Notes: generated from the letters alone by a model not told the origin. A stretch of DNA of 64,000 bases from Acidobacteriota bacterium (GCA_013152385.1 JAADGL010000032.1:1-64000); one strand, 5' to 3'. Counted from the first letter of the stretch, positions 36,907-46,876 are shown. Numbers and translations are program-made.

Positions 36907-37625
36907 TTCGAGTTTTACTGCTTCTCGGGCTTATTATCGGATTGAGTTTCCCCTGCAGAGGTGAGATTTACAGTTACCGTGACCAAAACGGGCACCTTGT
37001 ATTGACGGATGCCCCTCAGAACGGACGGCGGGTTCACCGGAAACGCCATCAGCCCCGAACTTCAAACAAAAACACCAGGAAAGACCGGAATACGCATTCC
37101 CTCATGTCCAGAAACCATGAAATTAACCGGCTGGTGGAGAAATATGCGGTGCTCTACGACCTGGACGAACGTTTGCTCTACGCTGTCATTCGGGCTGAAT
37201 CCGACTATGACCAAAATGCCGTATCCCGGAAGGGTGCCATGGGGCTGATGCAGCTGATGCCGAAAACCGGAAAGCAATACGGGGTTCGGAATTTTTTTGA
37301 TCCGGAAGAAAACATCCGGGCAGGTGCGAAGCATCTCCGGGCATTGCTGGACCGGTATTTCGGGGATACGAAAATGGCTCTCGCCGCTTACAATGCCGGG
37401 GTAACCGCAGTGGACCGCTATAACGGGGTTCCGCCGTTTAAGGAAACCCGAAAATATGTTTCGAAAATACTTGCCATGGTTAACGGGGAAGACAACAGTG
37501 GAAAAACCGTTTCCGCGACATCCGAAAGGAGTACAATTTACCGTTATACCGACGCAAAAGGCCGAATCTGCCTGACCAATATTTATCCGGAAAATGTTTC
37601 CGGCGTACAGGTGGTTCATCAGTGA
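36903..37625 (+). CDS. Lytic transglycosylase with two DUF4124-like segments
   Basis: The 240-residue periplasmic protein has a signal peptide (about residues 1-20), a DUF4124-like segment (IYSYRDQNGHLVLTDAP), an SLT goose-lysozyme-like domain with the catalytic glutamate in VIRAESDYDQNAVSRKGAMG near residue 100 and YNAGVTAVDRYNG, then a second DUF4124-like segment at the C-terminus (IYRYTDAKGRICLTNIYP). It should cleave peptidoglycan without hydrolysis. The start overlaps the alaS stop in ATGA; the end overlaps the next gene by four bases. Confidence 0.9.
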   Translation: MIRVLLLLGLIIGLSFPCRGEIYSYRDQNGHLVLTDAPQNGRRVHRKRHQPRTSNKNTRKDRNTHSLMSRNHEINRLVEKYAVLYDLDERLLYAVIRAESDYDQNAVSRKGAMGLMQLMPKTGKQYGVRNFFDPEENIRAGAKHLRALLDRYFGDTKMALAAYNAGVTAVDRYNGVPPFKETRKYVSKILAMVNGEDNSGKTVSATSERSTIYRYTDAKGRICLTNIYPENVSGVQVVHQ

Positions 37626-38401
37626 ACCCCGCACCCGAACCTATCCCCTCCGGCCCTTTCCGGCTGGACGGAGGTGCCATGTTCGGCGTAGTACCCAAAA
37701 GTTTATGGGAAAAACTCTACACGGTGGAGAAAGATAACCGGATTGTTCTCGGGTTGAATCCGGTTTTAATTCGGGGGGAAAACCGGATTATTCTGGTGGA
37801 TGCCGGCACCCCTGAATCCGGAAAAAACCTGCTGAACAGACTTGCGAAAAAGGGGATTTCACCCGCTGAGGTCAGTGACCTGGTGTTTACCCATCTCCAC
37901 TATGACCACTGCGGAGGCGCGTTTTCGCTTTCCGGGGATGGAAATATAATTCCCCTCTTTCCCAATGCCCGTGTTCATGTGACCCGGCAGGAATTGGAAG
38001 ATGCCTTGAATCCCGATGAACGGACCCGCCACTTTTACCGTACGGAAATCGCATCCTATATTTCCCGTACCGGACGGGCGGTTTTAATCGAACACCCAAC
38101 ATTCATAGAAGAAGACGTGGAACTGGTTCCCGCGCCGGGGCACACACTGGGGCATCTTGCCGTCTGGGTGTACCGGGACCGTCAATACCTGATTCCCGGT
38201 GACCTGATTCCCACCCGTCACCATCTGAATGTCCACTACATGACCGGTTTTGATGAAAATACCCGGCAAAACATTCAAACGAAAAAAAAATTACTGGCAA
38301 AAGCCGCAACCCGCCCCACCGTCATTTTCTTTTATCATGGCACAAGCTGTATCTCCGGTACAGTATACCCGGACGGAAAGCATTTCAGAATCAGAAAATA
38401 A
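37622..38401 (+). CDS. Metallo-beta-lactamase-fold hydrolase
   Basis: A 259-residue MBL-fold protein with the dinuclear-metal signature VFTHLHYDHCGGAF near residue 85, a later histidine in APGHTLGHLAV near 172 and a PGDLIPTRHH aspartate/histidine region near 198. There is no signal peptide. Substrates across the fold include lactones, thioesters and nucleotides, so function is open. GTG start in a GTGA overlap with the transglycosylase. Confidence 0.85.
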   Translation: MNPAPEPIPSGPFRLDGGAMFGVVPKSLWEKLYTVEKDNRIVLGLNPVLIRGENRIILVDAGTPESGKNLLNRLAKKGISPAEVSDLVFTHLHYDHCGGAFSLSGDGNIIPLFPNARVHVTRQELEDALNPDERTRHFYRTEIASYISRTGRAVLIEHPTFIEEDVELVPAPGHTLGHLAVWVYRDRQYLIPGDLIPTRHHLNVHYMTGFDENTRQNIQTKKKLLAKAATRPTVIFFYHGTSCISGTVYPDGKHFRIRK

Positions 38402-38408
38402 CAAAAAC

Positions 38409-39476
38409 CTATTTATTAGGTATGACTTGAATGCTATTTATCACATCATCAAATACAGGCCTGTACCGTTCAAACTCCATCACCGGTGCTTCAAAAATAA
38501 AATCGTATATGCTGAATCCCCGAATAATACTCAGGTGATATTCCTGAATATAACTTTTGTCATCCGCCTGATAACTTCTTTCCCAGTAAATCGCTTTGAG
38601 TCCGGAAATTTTTCGGGAAGAAATAGTATAAATCTGTCCGTTTCGCTTTTTCATGGAGCTGTTCATTGCCTGATACCAGTTATAAAGAAGCGAAGCCTCC
38701 GTCGCATGGTTCCCGATCTTCCAGAATTTTCTCAGGTCACTGAACAGGTTGATCGTTATCCCGACACGGAAAATATCTTTTGCCTTTTGGATTTTTTCCC
38801 TCGAAATGAATGTCTGATCTGCGTCTTTCGAATGTTCCCGTCTTACAAACCATGTGGAGGGAACTTTCAGCTGTATCTGGCCGGAAGCGCATGAAACACG
38901 CTTCCACGGGCCCGGAGCCGGAAGGTTGCTGTACTGAAATGAATGGATAATTTTTTGCAGGAGAGGGAGGAATTCTTTCTTGTTTTTCTCATCAGCCTGA
39001 CCGCTGAGCTCAACAAAGGTCCCTTTATGTGTGCCGATAAAAGAAATCATGGATGTGTTCCCGGCAGTGATTTTAGTTTTGATGTACAGGCTACCGTTAA
39101 TTTTAACGTTGCCTGTGATCTTATAGTTGTACGGCATGCCTTTCTGTTTATGCATTTTCTGCAGATAATTGAAATACCGAACCGCCAGGTCTTTTAACGA
39201 CAGTTTTGAATCGGCACTGCTCATGCGGACCATTTTTATCAGAACCATCGCTTTGGGGTTGTAGCGGGTTGCCATCTTTTCCGGTGACATTTTCTCCACT
39301 GAAAAGACAAATACTCTTTGCCCGGAAAAGGGAATGTAGAGCGTGTGCCAGTCAGTGGGAACCGTTATGGTAAAGATTTTACCGGGATCCTGATATTCAG
39401 ATATTTGAATGGGTTGTGCGGCAATAAGCTGTACTGAAACAATAAAAAGCAGAATCCCCGGAAGAAATTTTCGCAT
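38409..39476 (-). CDS. Secreted protein with two PsbP-like repeats, function unknown
   Basis: The 355-residue protein starts with a signal peptide (MRKFLPGILLFIVSVQLIAA). Residues about 28-185 and 190-350 look like two copies of one fold: each starts with a basic/aromatic strand (FTITVPTDW; IQLKVPSTW) and ends with a helix of the form QKIIHSFQ / DDVINSIQ, the pattern of PsbP/DUF1795-like domains. No catalytic motif is seen. It converges on the MBL-fold gene, with a small hairpin (ACCTA/TAGGT) at the junction. Confidence 0.65.
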   Translation of the reverse strand: MRKFLPGILLFIVSVQLIAAQPIQISEYQDPGKIFTITVPTDWHTLYIPFSGQRVFVFSVEKMSPEKMATRYNPKAMVLIKMVRMSSADSKLSLKDLAVRYFNYLQKMHKQKGMPYNYKITGNVKINGSLYIKTKITAGNTSMISFIGTHKGTFVELSGQADEKNKKEFLPLLQKIIHSFQYSNLPAPGPWKRVSCASGQIQLKVPSTWFVRREHSKDADQTFISREKIQKAKDIFRVGITINLFSDLRKFWKIGNHATEASLLYNWYQAMNSSMKKRNGQIYTISSRKISGLKAIYWERSYQADDKSYIQEYHLSIIRGFSIYDFIFEAPVMEFERYRPVFDDVINSIQVIPNK

Positions 39477-39550
39477 TTAACTCTCCTTATTCCTAATTGA
39501 AACGATTGTACTCCGATTGTTTTTGTTTTTCCATAGTTGCCGACCCGATC

Positions 39551-39580
39551 AAAAAAAAGGCCGCCTTTTCAGGCGGCCTT
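39551..39580 (-). terminator. Rho-independent terminator of the cytochrome b/c fusion gene
   Basis: AAGGCCGCC, loop TTTTCA, GGCGGCCTT with eight adenines on the plus-strand left flank gives a strong hairpin followed by a T-run on the minus strand, 29 bases past the stop codon. Confidence 0.9.
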
Positions 39581-39608
39581 CTGTTCAGCAGATCAACCGG
39601 GGGTCGGG

Positions 39609-41489
39609 TCAGTCGATTTTGCCTTTTTCTTTCAATTCTTCGTACCAGTCAGGACGATGCTCTTTAATTTCTTCAATCGGCATTTTACCATCCACAACCG
39701 TCAGATCCAGCGGATAAACGTCCGGATTCAGAATGACAAAGAAGAAATGCCAGAAGAAGATTGCCATCGTTGCCAGAATCGCTTCATAGAAATGGACGGT
39801 TTCCGCAACCTTAATTGACCACGCAGGCAGGAAACGAAGTGCCTCTGTGGGAAACCAGAGAATCAGGCCTGTCAATGCCATAACCAGTGTTCCCCAGAGC
39901 AAAGCGAGGTATTCCATTTTTTCAGCATAGGTTGTTTTTCCATAGTTCGGCCTTTTTTCCGTACGGAGAAACAGATATTTCATATTGTCTTTGAAGTCCC
40001 GGATGTCTTTAAGGCGAGGCAACATGGAAAGAAAAACACCACGGTCCGAATGGCCTGTTGCGATACGGAAAAAGTGAACTCCGAAAATGAGTATCATCGT
40101 CACCCCGGCGATACGGTGAATCAATGCCCGGGTTCCTTCGGAGAGCCAGACAGTCAGCATATGGAGAACGGGGACATCACTGAAACGGAGAGAAAATCCG
40201 GTTGCCACCAGCGTGAAAAAGGCCAGAAAGTTTACTCCGTGGAGAATCATTTGCCCTTTGGTTAAACGCGGAAACAGTTTCTCTTTATTCCGTTCCCTGT
40301 ACCTGCGGATGATGCTGGAAATGTAAATCAGCATATTGTGCAGGAACATTCCGCCAATTACCATCAGAATCAGCCAGATGTAGCTGATACGGACATAGTA
40401 ATTGATGATATTGCCGCTTTTCAGGCTGGATTTATGGTCGTAGCTGAGTGCAAATTTCTCCGTTGCCCCCTTGTGGCACTGGCTGCAGGTATGCGCCACG
40501 TGAGCTGGATTTACGGATGAATTCGGGTTGCTGGGTTTCAGGATATCGTGAGTGGTGTGGCAATCAATACAAGTTGCCGCCTTGCTGCCCTTTCTCTCAT
40601 TTGCCATGGAATGGTAACTGTCATGGTAGCTGGATCCAATGGAATCCACCAGGCTGTACCGCTGGATCAGCCGCTGGTCTTCATGGCAGGAGAGACAGAT
40701 TTTTTCAGAGAGGCGCCGTTTGTTGGTCAGCGCTTCCGGACTGTCTACGGAAAGAATCAGATGTGAGTTGTGGCAATCCACACAGGACGGGGACTCGTCC
40801 CAACCCTGTTGAACCGCTTTGCCATGAATTGAGCGGTCATATTCTTTCGCAATTTTCTTGTGGCACTGTCCACAGGTATGACTGATATTGAGTTTGTAGA
40901 TGGTGGACTTCGGATTCGTTTTGCTCAGGATATCATGACTTCCGTGGCAGTCTGCGCAAGTGGCGGCACTTGACCCGTCTTTGTTTTTCTTCAGGTAATG
41001 GGCACTTTGATGATATTGCTTAATGATATCACGGGTCGGAGGGAGTTTTTTGACCAAATCAAGATCCGAAAATGAATTCCCCTTTTTGGTACCCGAAGGG
41101 CCGGCGTGGCATTTTCCGCACATGGCCGTAATACGCTTTGCGTTTCCCTCTATGGGCTTGTCCGGATCCAAAGTGTGAATGTCTCCATGACAGTCGGTGC
41201 AGGACAGATCTTTGTGGACACTATGCTGTTTACTTTCCACCTGATCTTCGTGGCAGTCGGTACAGGACGGTTTCTTCAGATTGTCCGGGTGGTTATCCAT
41301 ATCTTTATCGGCACCGACATGGCAGTCGGTACAAGATAAATCCCCGTGGACAGACTTCTGAAAAACAGAAATGTTGATAGCCGGTTCCCCGTCTTCCCCG
41401 TGGCACTCGGTACAATCAACCCCCGCACGCACCGAAAGGGCAAATGTTGCGCACAGGAAAACGGCAGCCAACCCCAGAAATTTCTTCAT
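39609..41489 (-). CDS. 11-heme cytochrome c fused to a cytochrome b membrane domain (CbcL-like)
   Basis: The 626-residue protein has a signal peptide, then 11 CXXCH motifs between residues 26 and about 350 (CTECH first, CSQCH last), predicting 11 c-type hemes in the periplasm. The C-terminal 260 residues hold several membrane helices with paired histidines (ILHGVNFLAFF; LIHRIAGVTMIL; IFFWHFFFVI), a cytochrome b561/FdnI-like b-heme domain. This order, multiheme c then b, is that of Geobacter CbcL, which oxidises menaquinol and passes electrons outward. Acceptor unknown. It is divergent from the four-gene cytochrome operon. Confidence 0.85.
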   Translation of the reverse strand: MKKFLGLAAVFLCATFALSVRAGVDCTECHGEDGEPAINISVFQKSVHGDLSCTDCHVGADKDMDNHPDNLKKPSCTDCHEDQVESKQHSVHKDLSCTDCHGDIHTLDPDKPIEGNAKRITAMCGKCHAGPSGTKKGNSFSDLDLVKKLPPTRDIIKQYHQSAHYLKKNKDGSSAATCADCHGSHDILSKTNPKSTIYKLNISHTCGQCHKKIAKEYDRSIHGKAVQQGWDESPSCVDCHNSHLILSVDSPEALTNKRRLSEKICLSCHEDQRLIQRYSLVDSIGSSYHDSYHSMANERKGSKAATCIDCHTTHDILKPSNPNSSVNPAHVAHTCSQCHKGATEKFALSYDHKSSLKSGNIINYYVRISYIWLILMVIGGMFLHNMLIYISSIIRRYRERNKEKLFPRLTKGQMILHGVNFLAFFTLVATGFSLRFSDVPVLHMLTVWLSEGTRALIHRIAGVTMILIFGVHFFRIATGHSDRGVFLSMLPRLKDIRDFKDNMKYLFLRTEKRPNYGKTTYAEKMEYLALLWGTLVMALTGLILWFPTEALRFLPAWSIKVAETVHFYEAILATMAIFFWHFFFVILNPDVYPLDLTVVDGKMPIEEIKEHRPDWYEELKEKGKID

Positions 41490-41668
41490 GTCGTTCTCCG
41501 GTTATTATTATTTTTTCTTTATTTTAACGATGATTACCACAACATCCCGACCAACGCACCCGCACAGATAAAAGACTTATACCACAGTTTACCAGATGCT
41601 TCCATACGATTCTGCCTGAAAGTGAAGAGAAATGCAACAACTGTGGCAGATTTTAACAATATTAGTGT

Positions 41669-41696
41669 TTGCGCATGTTTTAATATTTGGTATAGT
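41669..41696 (+). promoter_or_regulatory. Possible distal plus-strand promoter, cytochrome operon
   Basis: TTGCGC, a 16-base spacer and TATAGT with a TG one base before it. It lies about 450 bases from the first gene, so it may drive a leader RNA or be fortuitous. Confidence 0.3.
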
Positions 41697-41901
41697 GAAG
41701 GGCAAGAAAAGCCGCCGGGGTTTCCGGCACAATCCTGAAAAAGGGGGAAATGGGAGCACAGTGCCGAAACAATCCAAATGAAACTCAATTGCAACTGTTC
41801 CGGCCCGGTTAACATTCCCTGGAAATTTTGGATTTTTGACAACAGTACAGCAAACAGCCGGCAAAGAAACATTTCGGCAGCTGTACGAATGGAGGGATGG
41901 C

Positions 41902-41910
41902 TGGTATAAT
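41902..41910 (+). promoter_or_regulatory. Extended -10 promoter of the four-gene cytochrome operon
   Basis: TGGTATAAT is a perfect extended -10 element (TG, one base, TATAAT). No good -35 is visible, as often with this class. It predicts an untranslated leader of about 225 bases before the first ATG. Confidence 0.45.
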
Positions 41911-42143
41911 TCAATATATTATCAGGAATCATCCGAATCAAACCTGCGGCGGCCGGGTGAAATCATGTATTGATTTCAGGGGGAAAGGATGGTTCCGAAC
42001 CCCGTTTATCCGGAGGCTTTCCCGCAGTGCCGGGGCCTGAGAATGGGGCTGAGGCAGGAAGTCACCCGGTGGAAAATGATGGAAAGCTCGGACGCTGTCG
42101 GGAAAAAACCCGGCCCGATAATCAAATTTTTCTGGGGGGAAAA

Positions 42144-42815
42144 ATGAATGAAAACAACACGATTATCCGATTTACGCTGAATGAAAGAATCCAGCATATT
42201 CTGATAATCATCGCTTTTATTATGCTGTTTGTATCCGGTTTCGCTCTGAAATACAGCAATAATCCCGTAAGCGAGTGGCTGATTCAACTGATCGGCGGAA
42301 TGGAGAACCGCTCCACCATCCATCATCTGGGCGGCATACTTCTGATTGTGGTTGGGCTTTATCATATTTTTTATCTTATGGTTACAACGCGCGGAAGAGA
42401 TCAGCTCCGGCGTCTGCTTTTCCGTTCTTCCGACCGCAAAGCCCTGCTCTTTTTCAAGCGGCAAAGCATTCTCCACGGCCGATTCACCACGCGACAGAAG
42501 CTTCAATTCTGGTTGGTGGTCGGCGGATCTCTGTCCATGGGCGCATCGGGGCTTTTGATCTGGTTTCACGATGAAACCATGTCCCTTTTTTCCAAATGGT
42601 TCTGGGATTTTCTCTTCGTTCTTCACAGTCACGGCGCCATGCTGGTATTCCTGGTAATTGTTATCTGGCACATGTACGATGTTCATTTCCGGGAAGCATT
42701 TCCAATGGATAAGTCCTGGCTGAACGGAAAAATTTCCCTGGAACGATTAAAAAAAGAACATCCTCTGGAATATGACGAGTATATTAGCACCCACCCCGGC
42801 AAAGGTGAAGAATAA
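42144..42815 (+). CDS. Cytochrome b561/FdnI-like membrane subunit
   Basis: The 223-residue integral membrane protein has four or five helices with conserved histidines ([53 protein letters not shown]), the pattern of b-type quinol-oxidising cytochromes of formate dehydrogenase and Ni-hydrogenase type. GGGGGGA precedes the ATG. Its C-terminal tail ([19 protein letters not shown]) closely resembles those of the other two b subunits here. It shares one base with the following cytochrome c gene. Confidence 0.87.
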   Translation: MNENNTIIRFTLNERIQHILIIIAFIMLFVSGFALKYSNNPVSEWLIQLIGGMENRSTIHHLGGILLIVVGLYHIFYLMVTTRGRDQLRRLLFRSSDRKALLFFKRQSILHGRFTTRQKLQFWLVVGGSLSMGASGLLIWFHDETMSLFSKWFWDFLFVLHSHGAMLVFLVIVIWHMYDVHFREAFPMDKSWLNGKISLERLKKEHPLEYDEYISTHPGKGEE

Positions 42816-43870
42816 TGAAAAATAAGCTGATTTTTCTGCTCTTTTTTATCCCTGGGCTGTTATTCGCACAGAATCAAATCCGAAAATGTATTATCTGTCA
42901 TCAGAAACCGGACATTCACAAGGTTATGCCCACGGGAATTGAACGTTCGGTTTACGTGGACAAAAAGATACTGAGGAGCTCGGTTCACCGGAATCTCAAA
43001 TGTCAGGACTGCCATGTGGATGTAACCTCCATTCCCCACCAGGGCTTGAAAATCGGCCGGGTTAACTGCGCACGCTGCCATTTTAACGGGAATAATCTCG
43101 GTGCCCCGAATTCGCCCATGTATCAGTTGTTCTGGGGATCAGTTCACGGTAAAAAACTAAAAGCCGGTGACCCGAAGGCACCCCGTTGCCAGACCTGTCA
43201 CGGAGGGCACAATGTTTTCAAGCCGACGGATCCCCGCTCCACCGTATACAAGAAAAATATTCCCGCCACCTGCGGCCAATGTCACAAGAAAGAACTCCAC
43301 GACTACTCCGGAAGTGTCCACGGCGTTGCGATTCTCAAAAAGGGAATAATGAATGTACCGGTTTGTACGGATTGTCACGGAAAACATGATGTATATTCTT
43401 CCAACATGAGCAAATCCCACACCAGCAAACAGAATGTACCGGACACCTGCATGAGCTGCCACGACAATTACGGCCTGATGCGTAAATTTAAAATGACCAC
43501 AAACCAGGCAGATACATATTCCAAAAGTTTTCACGGTATCGCACTGCGTTTCGGAGAAAAAACCGTTGCCAACTGTGCCAGCTGCCACGGCACTCACAAC
43601 ATCCGTCGTCAAAGTGATCCGAAATCCTCCATTAACCCGGCAAATATTCCGAAAACATGCGGCCAGTGCCATAAAGGGGCCAATAAGAATTTTGCCAAAG
43701 GGAAAATTCATCTGAATCCGGAAAATAAAAGTTCCGGACTGGTTTACTATATTTCAAACTTCTTCTTCTGGCTGACAACACTGACAATGTTGGCACTTTT
43801 TGCACATATCCTTCTGGATTTGAGGCGAAAACTCAAAGAAAAAAAGGAAGAGAGGGAGACACATAAATGA
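42815..43870 (+). CDS. Nine-heme periplasmic cytochrome c with C-terminal anchor
   Basis: A signal peptide ([19 protein letters not shown]) is followed by nine CXXCH motifs between residues 25 and about 285 (CIICH first, CGQCH last). A single hydrophobic helix near residue 315 ([19 protein letters not shown]) and a basic tail would anchor it in the inner membrane. Spacing and flanking residues ([18 protein letters not shown]) resemble the c-heme half of the divergent fusion protein. It is placed between two cytochrome b genes and probably takes electrons from them. Confidence 0.9.
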   Translation: MKNKLIFLLFFIPGLLFAQNQIRKCIICHQKPDIHKVMPTGIERSVYVDKKILRSSVHRNLKCQDCHVDVTSIPHQGLKIGRVNCARCHFNGNNLGAPNSPMYQLFWGSVHGKKLKAGDPKAPRCQTCHGGHNVFKPTDPRSTVYKKNIPATCGQCHKKELHDYSGSVHGVAILKKGIMNVPVCTDCHGKHDVYSSNMSKSHTSKQNVPDTCMSCHDNYGLMRKFKMTTNQADTYSKSFHGIALRFGEKTVANCASCHGTHNIRRQSDPKSSINPANIPKTCGQCHKGANKNFAKGKIHLNPENKSSGLVYYISNFFFWLTTLTMLALFAHILLDLRRKLKEKKEERETHK

Positions 43871-44808
43871 ATACTGAAAAATTAAAGGAAGCAATTTCTC
43901 TGAAAGTCGCAGATATGGTGTTAAAGAAAATTGACAAAGATTCCCCGTTGCCCCGGGGGCGTGCAGGGAGAAAGCTGAGAAGGGAAGCAGAAAACCTGGC
44001 TTATATTGAAATTGATCGGCTGGTTACCACCATGTCGGAGGAAATCGCAGATGCGGTAACTCCCCTGGTGGAAGAACGTATTCGGGAAATTCTTTTCGGC
44101 GAAAAACCGAAAGAATCCCGCAGCTTTACCCGTTTCAGTCTCAATGTCCGTATCCAGCATTGGATTATGGCAGTCAGTGTCATTATTCTTGTTATCACAG
44201 GCATGCCCATTAAATTTTCCAATGCGGCGGTTTCCGCTTTTGTGCTGAAATTGCTGGGAGGAATTGAGGTCAGCCGTGTTCTCCATCGCATCGGTGCAAC
44301 CGGCCTTATTTTTGTGTCGGTTTATCATCTCTTTTTCATAATCTTTACAAAGGAAGGCCGAAATAATTTTAAATTGATGATTCCGACGCCAAAGGATGCT
44401 GCGGACATTCTTATGAATATTCGCTATTTTCTTGGCAGATCAAGGGAAAAACCAAAATTCGGCCGCTTTTCTTACGTGGAAAAATTCGACTACTGGGCGG
44501 TTTATTGGGGTTGTATTATCATGATCTGTTCCGGAACCGTACTTTGGTTCAATAATTTTTTTATGCACAATTTCCCTCTGCTGATCCAGCATATTGCCAA
44601 AATCATGCATTCGGACGAGGCGCTTCTCGCCACATTGGCGATTGTATTCTGGCATATGTATAATGCCCATTTAAACCCATCCAAATTTCCAGCCAACATG
44701 GTAATTTTTACCGGAAAACTGACAGAAGAAGAGATGATTGAAGAGCATCCCCTGGAATATGAACAGCTGACCGGCCATAGCGGGGAGATACAAAATGAAG
44801 AGAAGTAG
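43867..44808 (+). CDS. Cytochrome b subunit with long cytoplasmic N-terminus
   Basis: The 313-residue protein carries an extra roughly 90-residue charged N-terminal segment (rich in Glu, Lys and Arg, no cysteines), then the same b-type core as the upstream subunit: [38 protein letters not shown] and [16 protein letters not shown]. The histidines in the core should hold two b hemes. It overlaps the nine-heme gene by four bases and the 18-heme gene by 14. The N-terminal segment may contact a cytoplasmic partner; that is speculation. Confidence 0.85.
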   Translation: MNTEKLKEAISLKVADMVLKKIDKDSPLPRGRAGRKLRREAENLAYIEIDRLVTTMSEEIADAVTPLVEERIREILFGEKPKESRSFTRFSLNVRIQHWIMAVSVIILVITGMPIKFSNAAVSAFVLKLLGGIEVSRVLHRIGATGLIFVSVYHLFFIIFTKEGRNNFKLMIPTPKDAADILMNIRYFLGRSREKPKFGRFSYVEKFDYWAVYWGCIIMICSGTVLWFNNFFMHNFPLLIQHIAKIMHSDEALLATLAIVFWHMYNAHLNPSKFPANMVIFTGKLTEEEMIEEHPLEYEQLTGHSGEIQNEEK

Positions 44809-46756
44809 CCACATCCTGTACGCACTGCTGTTTGCGCTGGCAATCCTTGTCGTGTTGCCATCTGTTTATGTCAGTATCCGGTCCTCGGATCCGGAATTCT
44901 GTCTTTCCTGCCACTATGAAAAACCATATTTCGACTCCTGGAAAGGTTCCAGCCACAGCCAAACTGCCTGTATAAAATGCCATCCAACCCTTCGGTATAA
45001 AATGCCGTGGCTGACATTCCGCTATATGGTGGGGCTGTATGATATGAGTCCTCATGCATCGGTCACAACAGAAACCTGCCTCAGCTGCCATGACAAAACA
45101 AAGCTGTTCAGGGAAAAGCTGAAACTCGTGGACAAAAAGTCTTTTAACCACAAACAGCATCTGAGCCGGCCATTGAGGGGAATTCAGATGCGCTGTTCTT
45201 CCTGCCATTCCCATATTGTCCAGGGGGGACACAATGTGGTGGAAGAGACCGTCTGTTTTACCTGCCATTTCATGGGGGCTTCCCCGTCAGATTCCATTAC
45301 CGGCTGCACTTCATGTCATGGAACACCGAAGAAAACCGTTACCCGTCACGGTTTTTCCTTCAACCACGATAAATATTTGAAACTCGGTGTTTCCTGCGGG
45401 GAATGCCATGTAAAGATTACCGAAGGGACCGGCAAACTGGTTCCGGGCGCCTGCCATAAATGCCATGTGGAACCCGCAGAGATTCCTTCCCATGAAACCC
45501 TTCACAAAATTCATGTGACCGAACAGGGAATTGACTGTTTTGAATGCCATGGAAACATTCGCCACGGTAATCTGAAAATGGTGAAAACGTTCAATACAAG
45601 CTGCCAAAACTGCCATGAAAACCTCCACTCCGCTCAGAAATCTTTGTACATGGGGGTGGGGGGATCCGGAATCGGTGATTATCCCAGCCGGATGTTTGCC
45701 GCTCAAGTTACCTGCCGGGGATGTCATACCCGGACACTGAAAAAGAAAAATGCTTTTGTAACCGAATCCACGCGGCTGCCTTCCCCCGGTGCCTGCGTTA
45801 CTTGCCACCAACCGGGATATGACAGTATGCTGAAAGACTGGCAGCGCCTGTTTGGCTCCATGTTAAGATACACGGACAAGAGAATTCACCTCGCCGCAAA
45901 GTCGAAAAACACAGAGAATAAGACGAAAATTCTCAAAGAAGCCCGGCATAATTTTGACTTTGTTCAGGACGGCCACCCGGCCCACAATGTGGAATACAGC
46001 GTCAAATTACTGAAATTTACCCTGGACGAAATTGATAAAATCTCGCCGCACCCTGTATCTGGACGACCGAAATCTCTCCGTACCGCAGACGGATATTGCG
46101 CCACACTCTGCCACAACCGTCTGGGAATGCCGGAAAACCTTTTGTTTCGGAACAAAGTTGATTTTCCCCACCGGGATCATATCCGGGTTCTGGGAACAGC
46201 CTGCGGCCGCTGCCACTCTGTGGAACAACACGGAGTCACGACATTGACACTGGCCCAGTGCAATACTTGCCATCATCAGGAATTGAAAAACGTTGAAGAC
46301 CGGTGTACTGTCTGCCACAAAAGGGAAAAGGAGATATTCAGCGGTAAACTTGCCGGTTTCCCGGAGGGAGACCCGGACCCCATGCTGGATCAGGTTTCCT
46401 GTACGGATTGCCACGACGTTACAGAGGGGCAGCCTGTCAGCCTGAAAAAGATTCGCAGTGCCTGCGTTAACTGTCATGAAACGGATTACGGCGACATGCT
46501 GGATGAGTGGGTGCAAACCGGTGCGGCCCACCAGAAAGAGCTCACTGCCCGAATTGCCGAACTTCAGGCGGCTTCTGATAAAAAACAGAGAATTTCAAAA
46601 AAGGACGCCGCCCTGGTGGAACGAAAATTCCGGAAAATCCGTAAAGTAGAAAACTATTTTAAAACAATGGCTTTCATCCACAACCCCGATTACGCAGAAA
46701 CCCTGTATGAAAAAGCGATAAAGGATTGCGATGTTATCAGCGAAAAATTGAAATAA
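44795..46756 (+). CDS. 18-heme NapC/NirT-type membrane-anchored cytochrome c
   Basis: The 653-residue protein has one N-terminal membrane helix ([19 protein letters not shown]) followed by a NapC/NirT-like heme block ([29 protein letters not shown]). In total there are 17 CXXCH motifs plus one CX3CH (CATLCH, residue 435), so 18 predicted c hemes. The last 120 residues are a charged helix without hemes. NapC proteins take electrons from quinol; the long chain could reach across the periplasm. It ends the cytochrome operon and a strong terminator follows. Confidence 0.9.
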   Translation: MKRSSHILYALLFALAILVVLPSVYVSIRSSDPEFCLSCHYEKPYFDSWKGSSHSQTACIKCHPTLRYKMPWLTFRYMVGLYDMSPHASVTTETCLSCHDKTKLFREKLKLVDKKSFNHKQHLSRPLRGIQMRCSSCHSHIVQGGHNVVEETVCFTCHFMGASPSDSITGCTSCHGTPKKTVTRHGFSFNHDKYLKLGVSCGECHVKITEGTGKLVPGACHKCHVEPAEIPSHETLHKIHVTEQGIDCFECHGNIRHGNLKMVKTFNTSCQNCHENLHSAQKSLYMGVGGSGIGDYPSRMFAAQVTCRGCHTRTLKKKNAFVTESTRLPSPGACVTCHQPGYDSMLKDWQRLFGSMLRYTDKRIHLAAKSKNTENKTKILKEARHNFDFVQDGHPAHNVEYSVKLLKFTLDEIDKISPHPVSGRPKSLRTADGYCATLCHNRLGMPENLLFRNKVDFPHRDHIRVLGTACGRCHSVEQHGVTTLTLAQCNTCHHQELKNVEDRCTVCHKREKEIFSGKLAGFPEGDPDPMLDQVSCTDCHDVTEGQPVSLKKIRSACVNCHETDYGDMLDEWVQTGAAHQKELTARIAELQAASDKKQRISKKDAALVERKFRKIRKVENYFKTMAFIHNPDYAETLYEKAIKDCDVISEKLK

Positions 46757-46784
46757 GTTCCGCAACCTGTGGCCGGTGAACATA

Positions 46785-46822
46785 ACAGAGAGGAAAGGCG
46801 GGCCTTTTCTCTCTGTTTTTTT
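46785..46822 (+). terminator. Rho-independent terminator of the cytochrome operon
   Basis: ACAGAGAGGAAAGGC pairs with GCCTTTTCTCTCTGT, followed by seven Ts. It begins 29 bases after the 18-heme gene and separates it from the propeller diguanylate cyclase. Confidence 0.9.
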
Positions 46823-46876
46823 CAACTTATCTTTCCGGACCACACGCTCTTTTCATCGAAATTTCATTTTTTCTGG

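Larger units (their letters stand above)
41490..42143. other. Divergent regulatory region of the two cytochrome transcripts
   Basis: No convincing gene lies in these 654 bases. Structured elements include an 8-base inverted repeat (CCACAGTT at 41582-41589, AACTGTGG at 41639-41646) on the side of the fusion gene and a perfect 8-base hairpin (41958-41965 with 41971-41978) in the long plus-strand leader. Short ORFs of about 20 and 44 codons (from 41750 and nearby) lack support. I see no match to the c-di-GMP, TPP or cobalamin riboswitch consensus. Confidence 0.5.

Noticed and set aside
41700-42143. Possible c-di-GMP (GEMM), TPP or cobalamin riboswitch in the cytochrome leader
   Set aside because: Fragments such as GGGGCCTGAGA and CCGGTGGAAAAT are suggestive, but the conserved core pairs of none of these classes can be completed.
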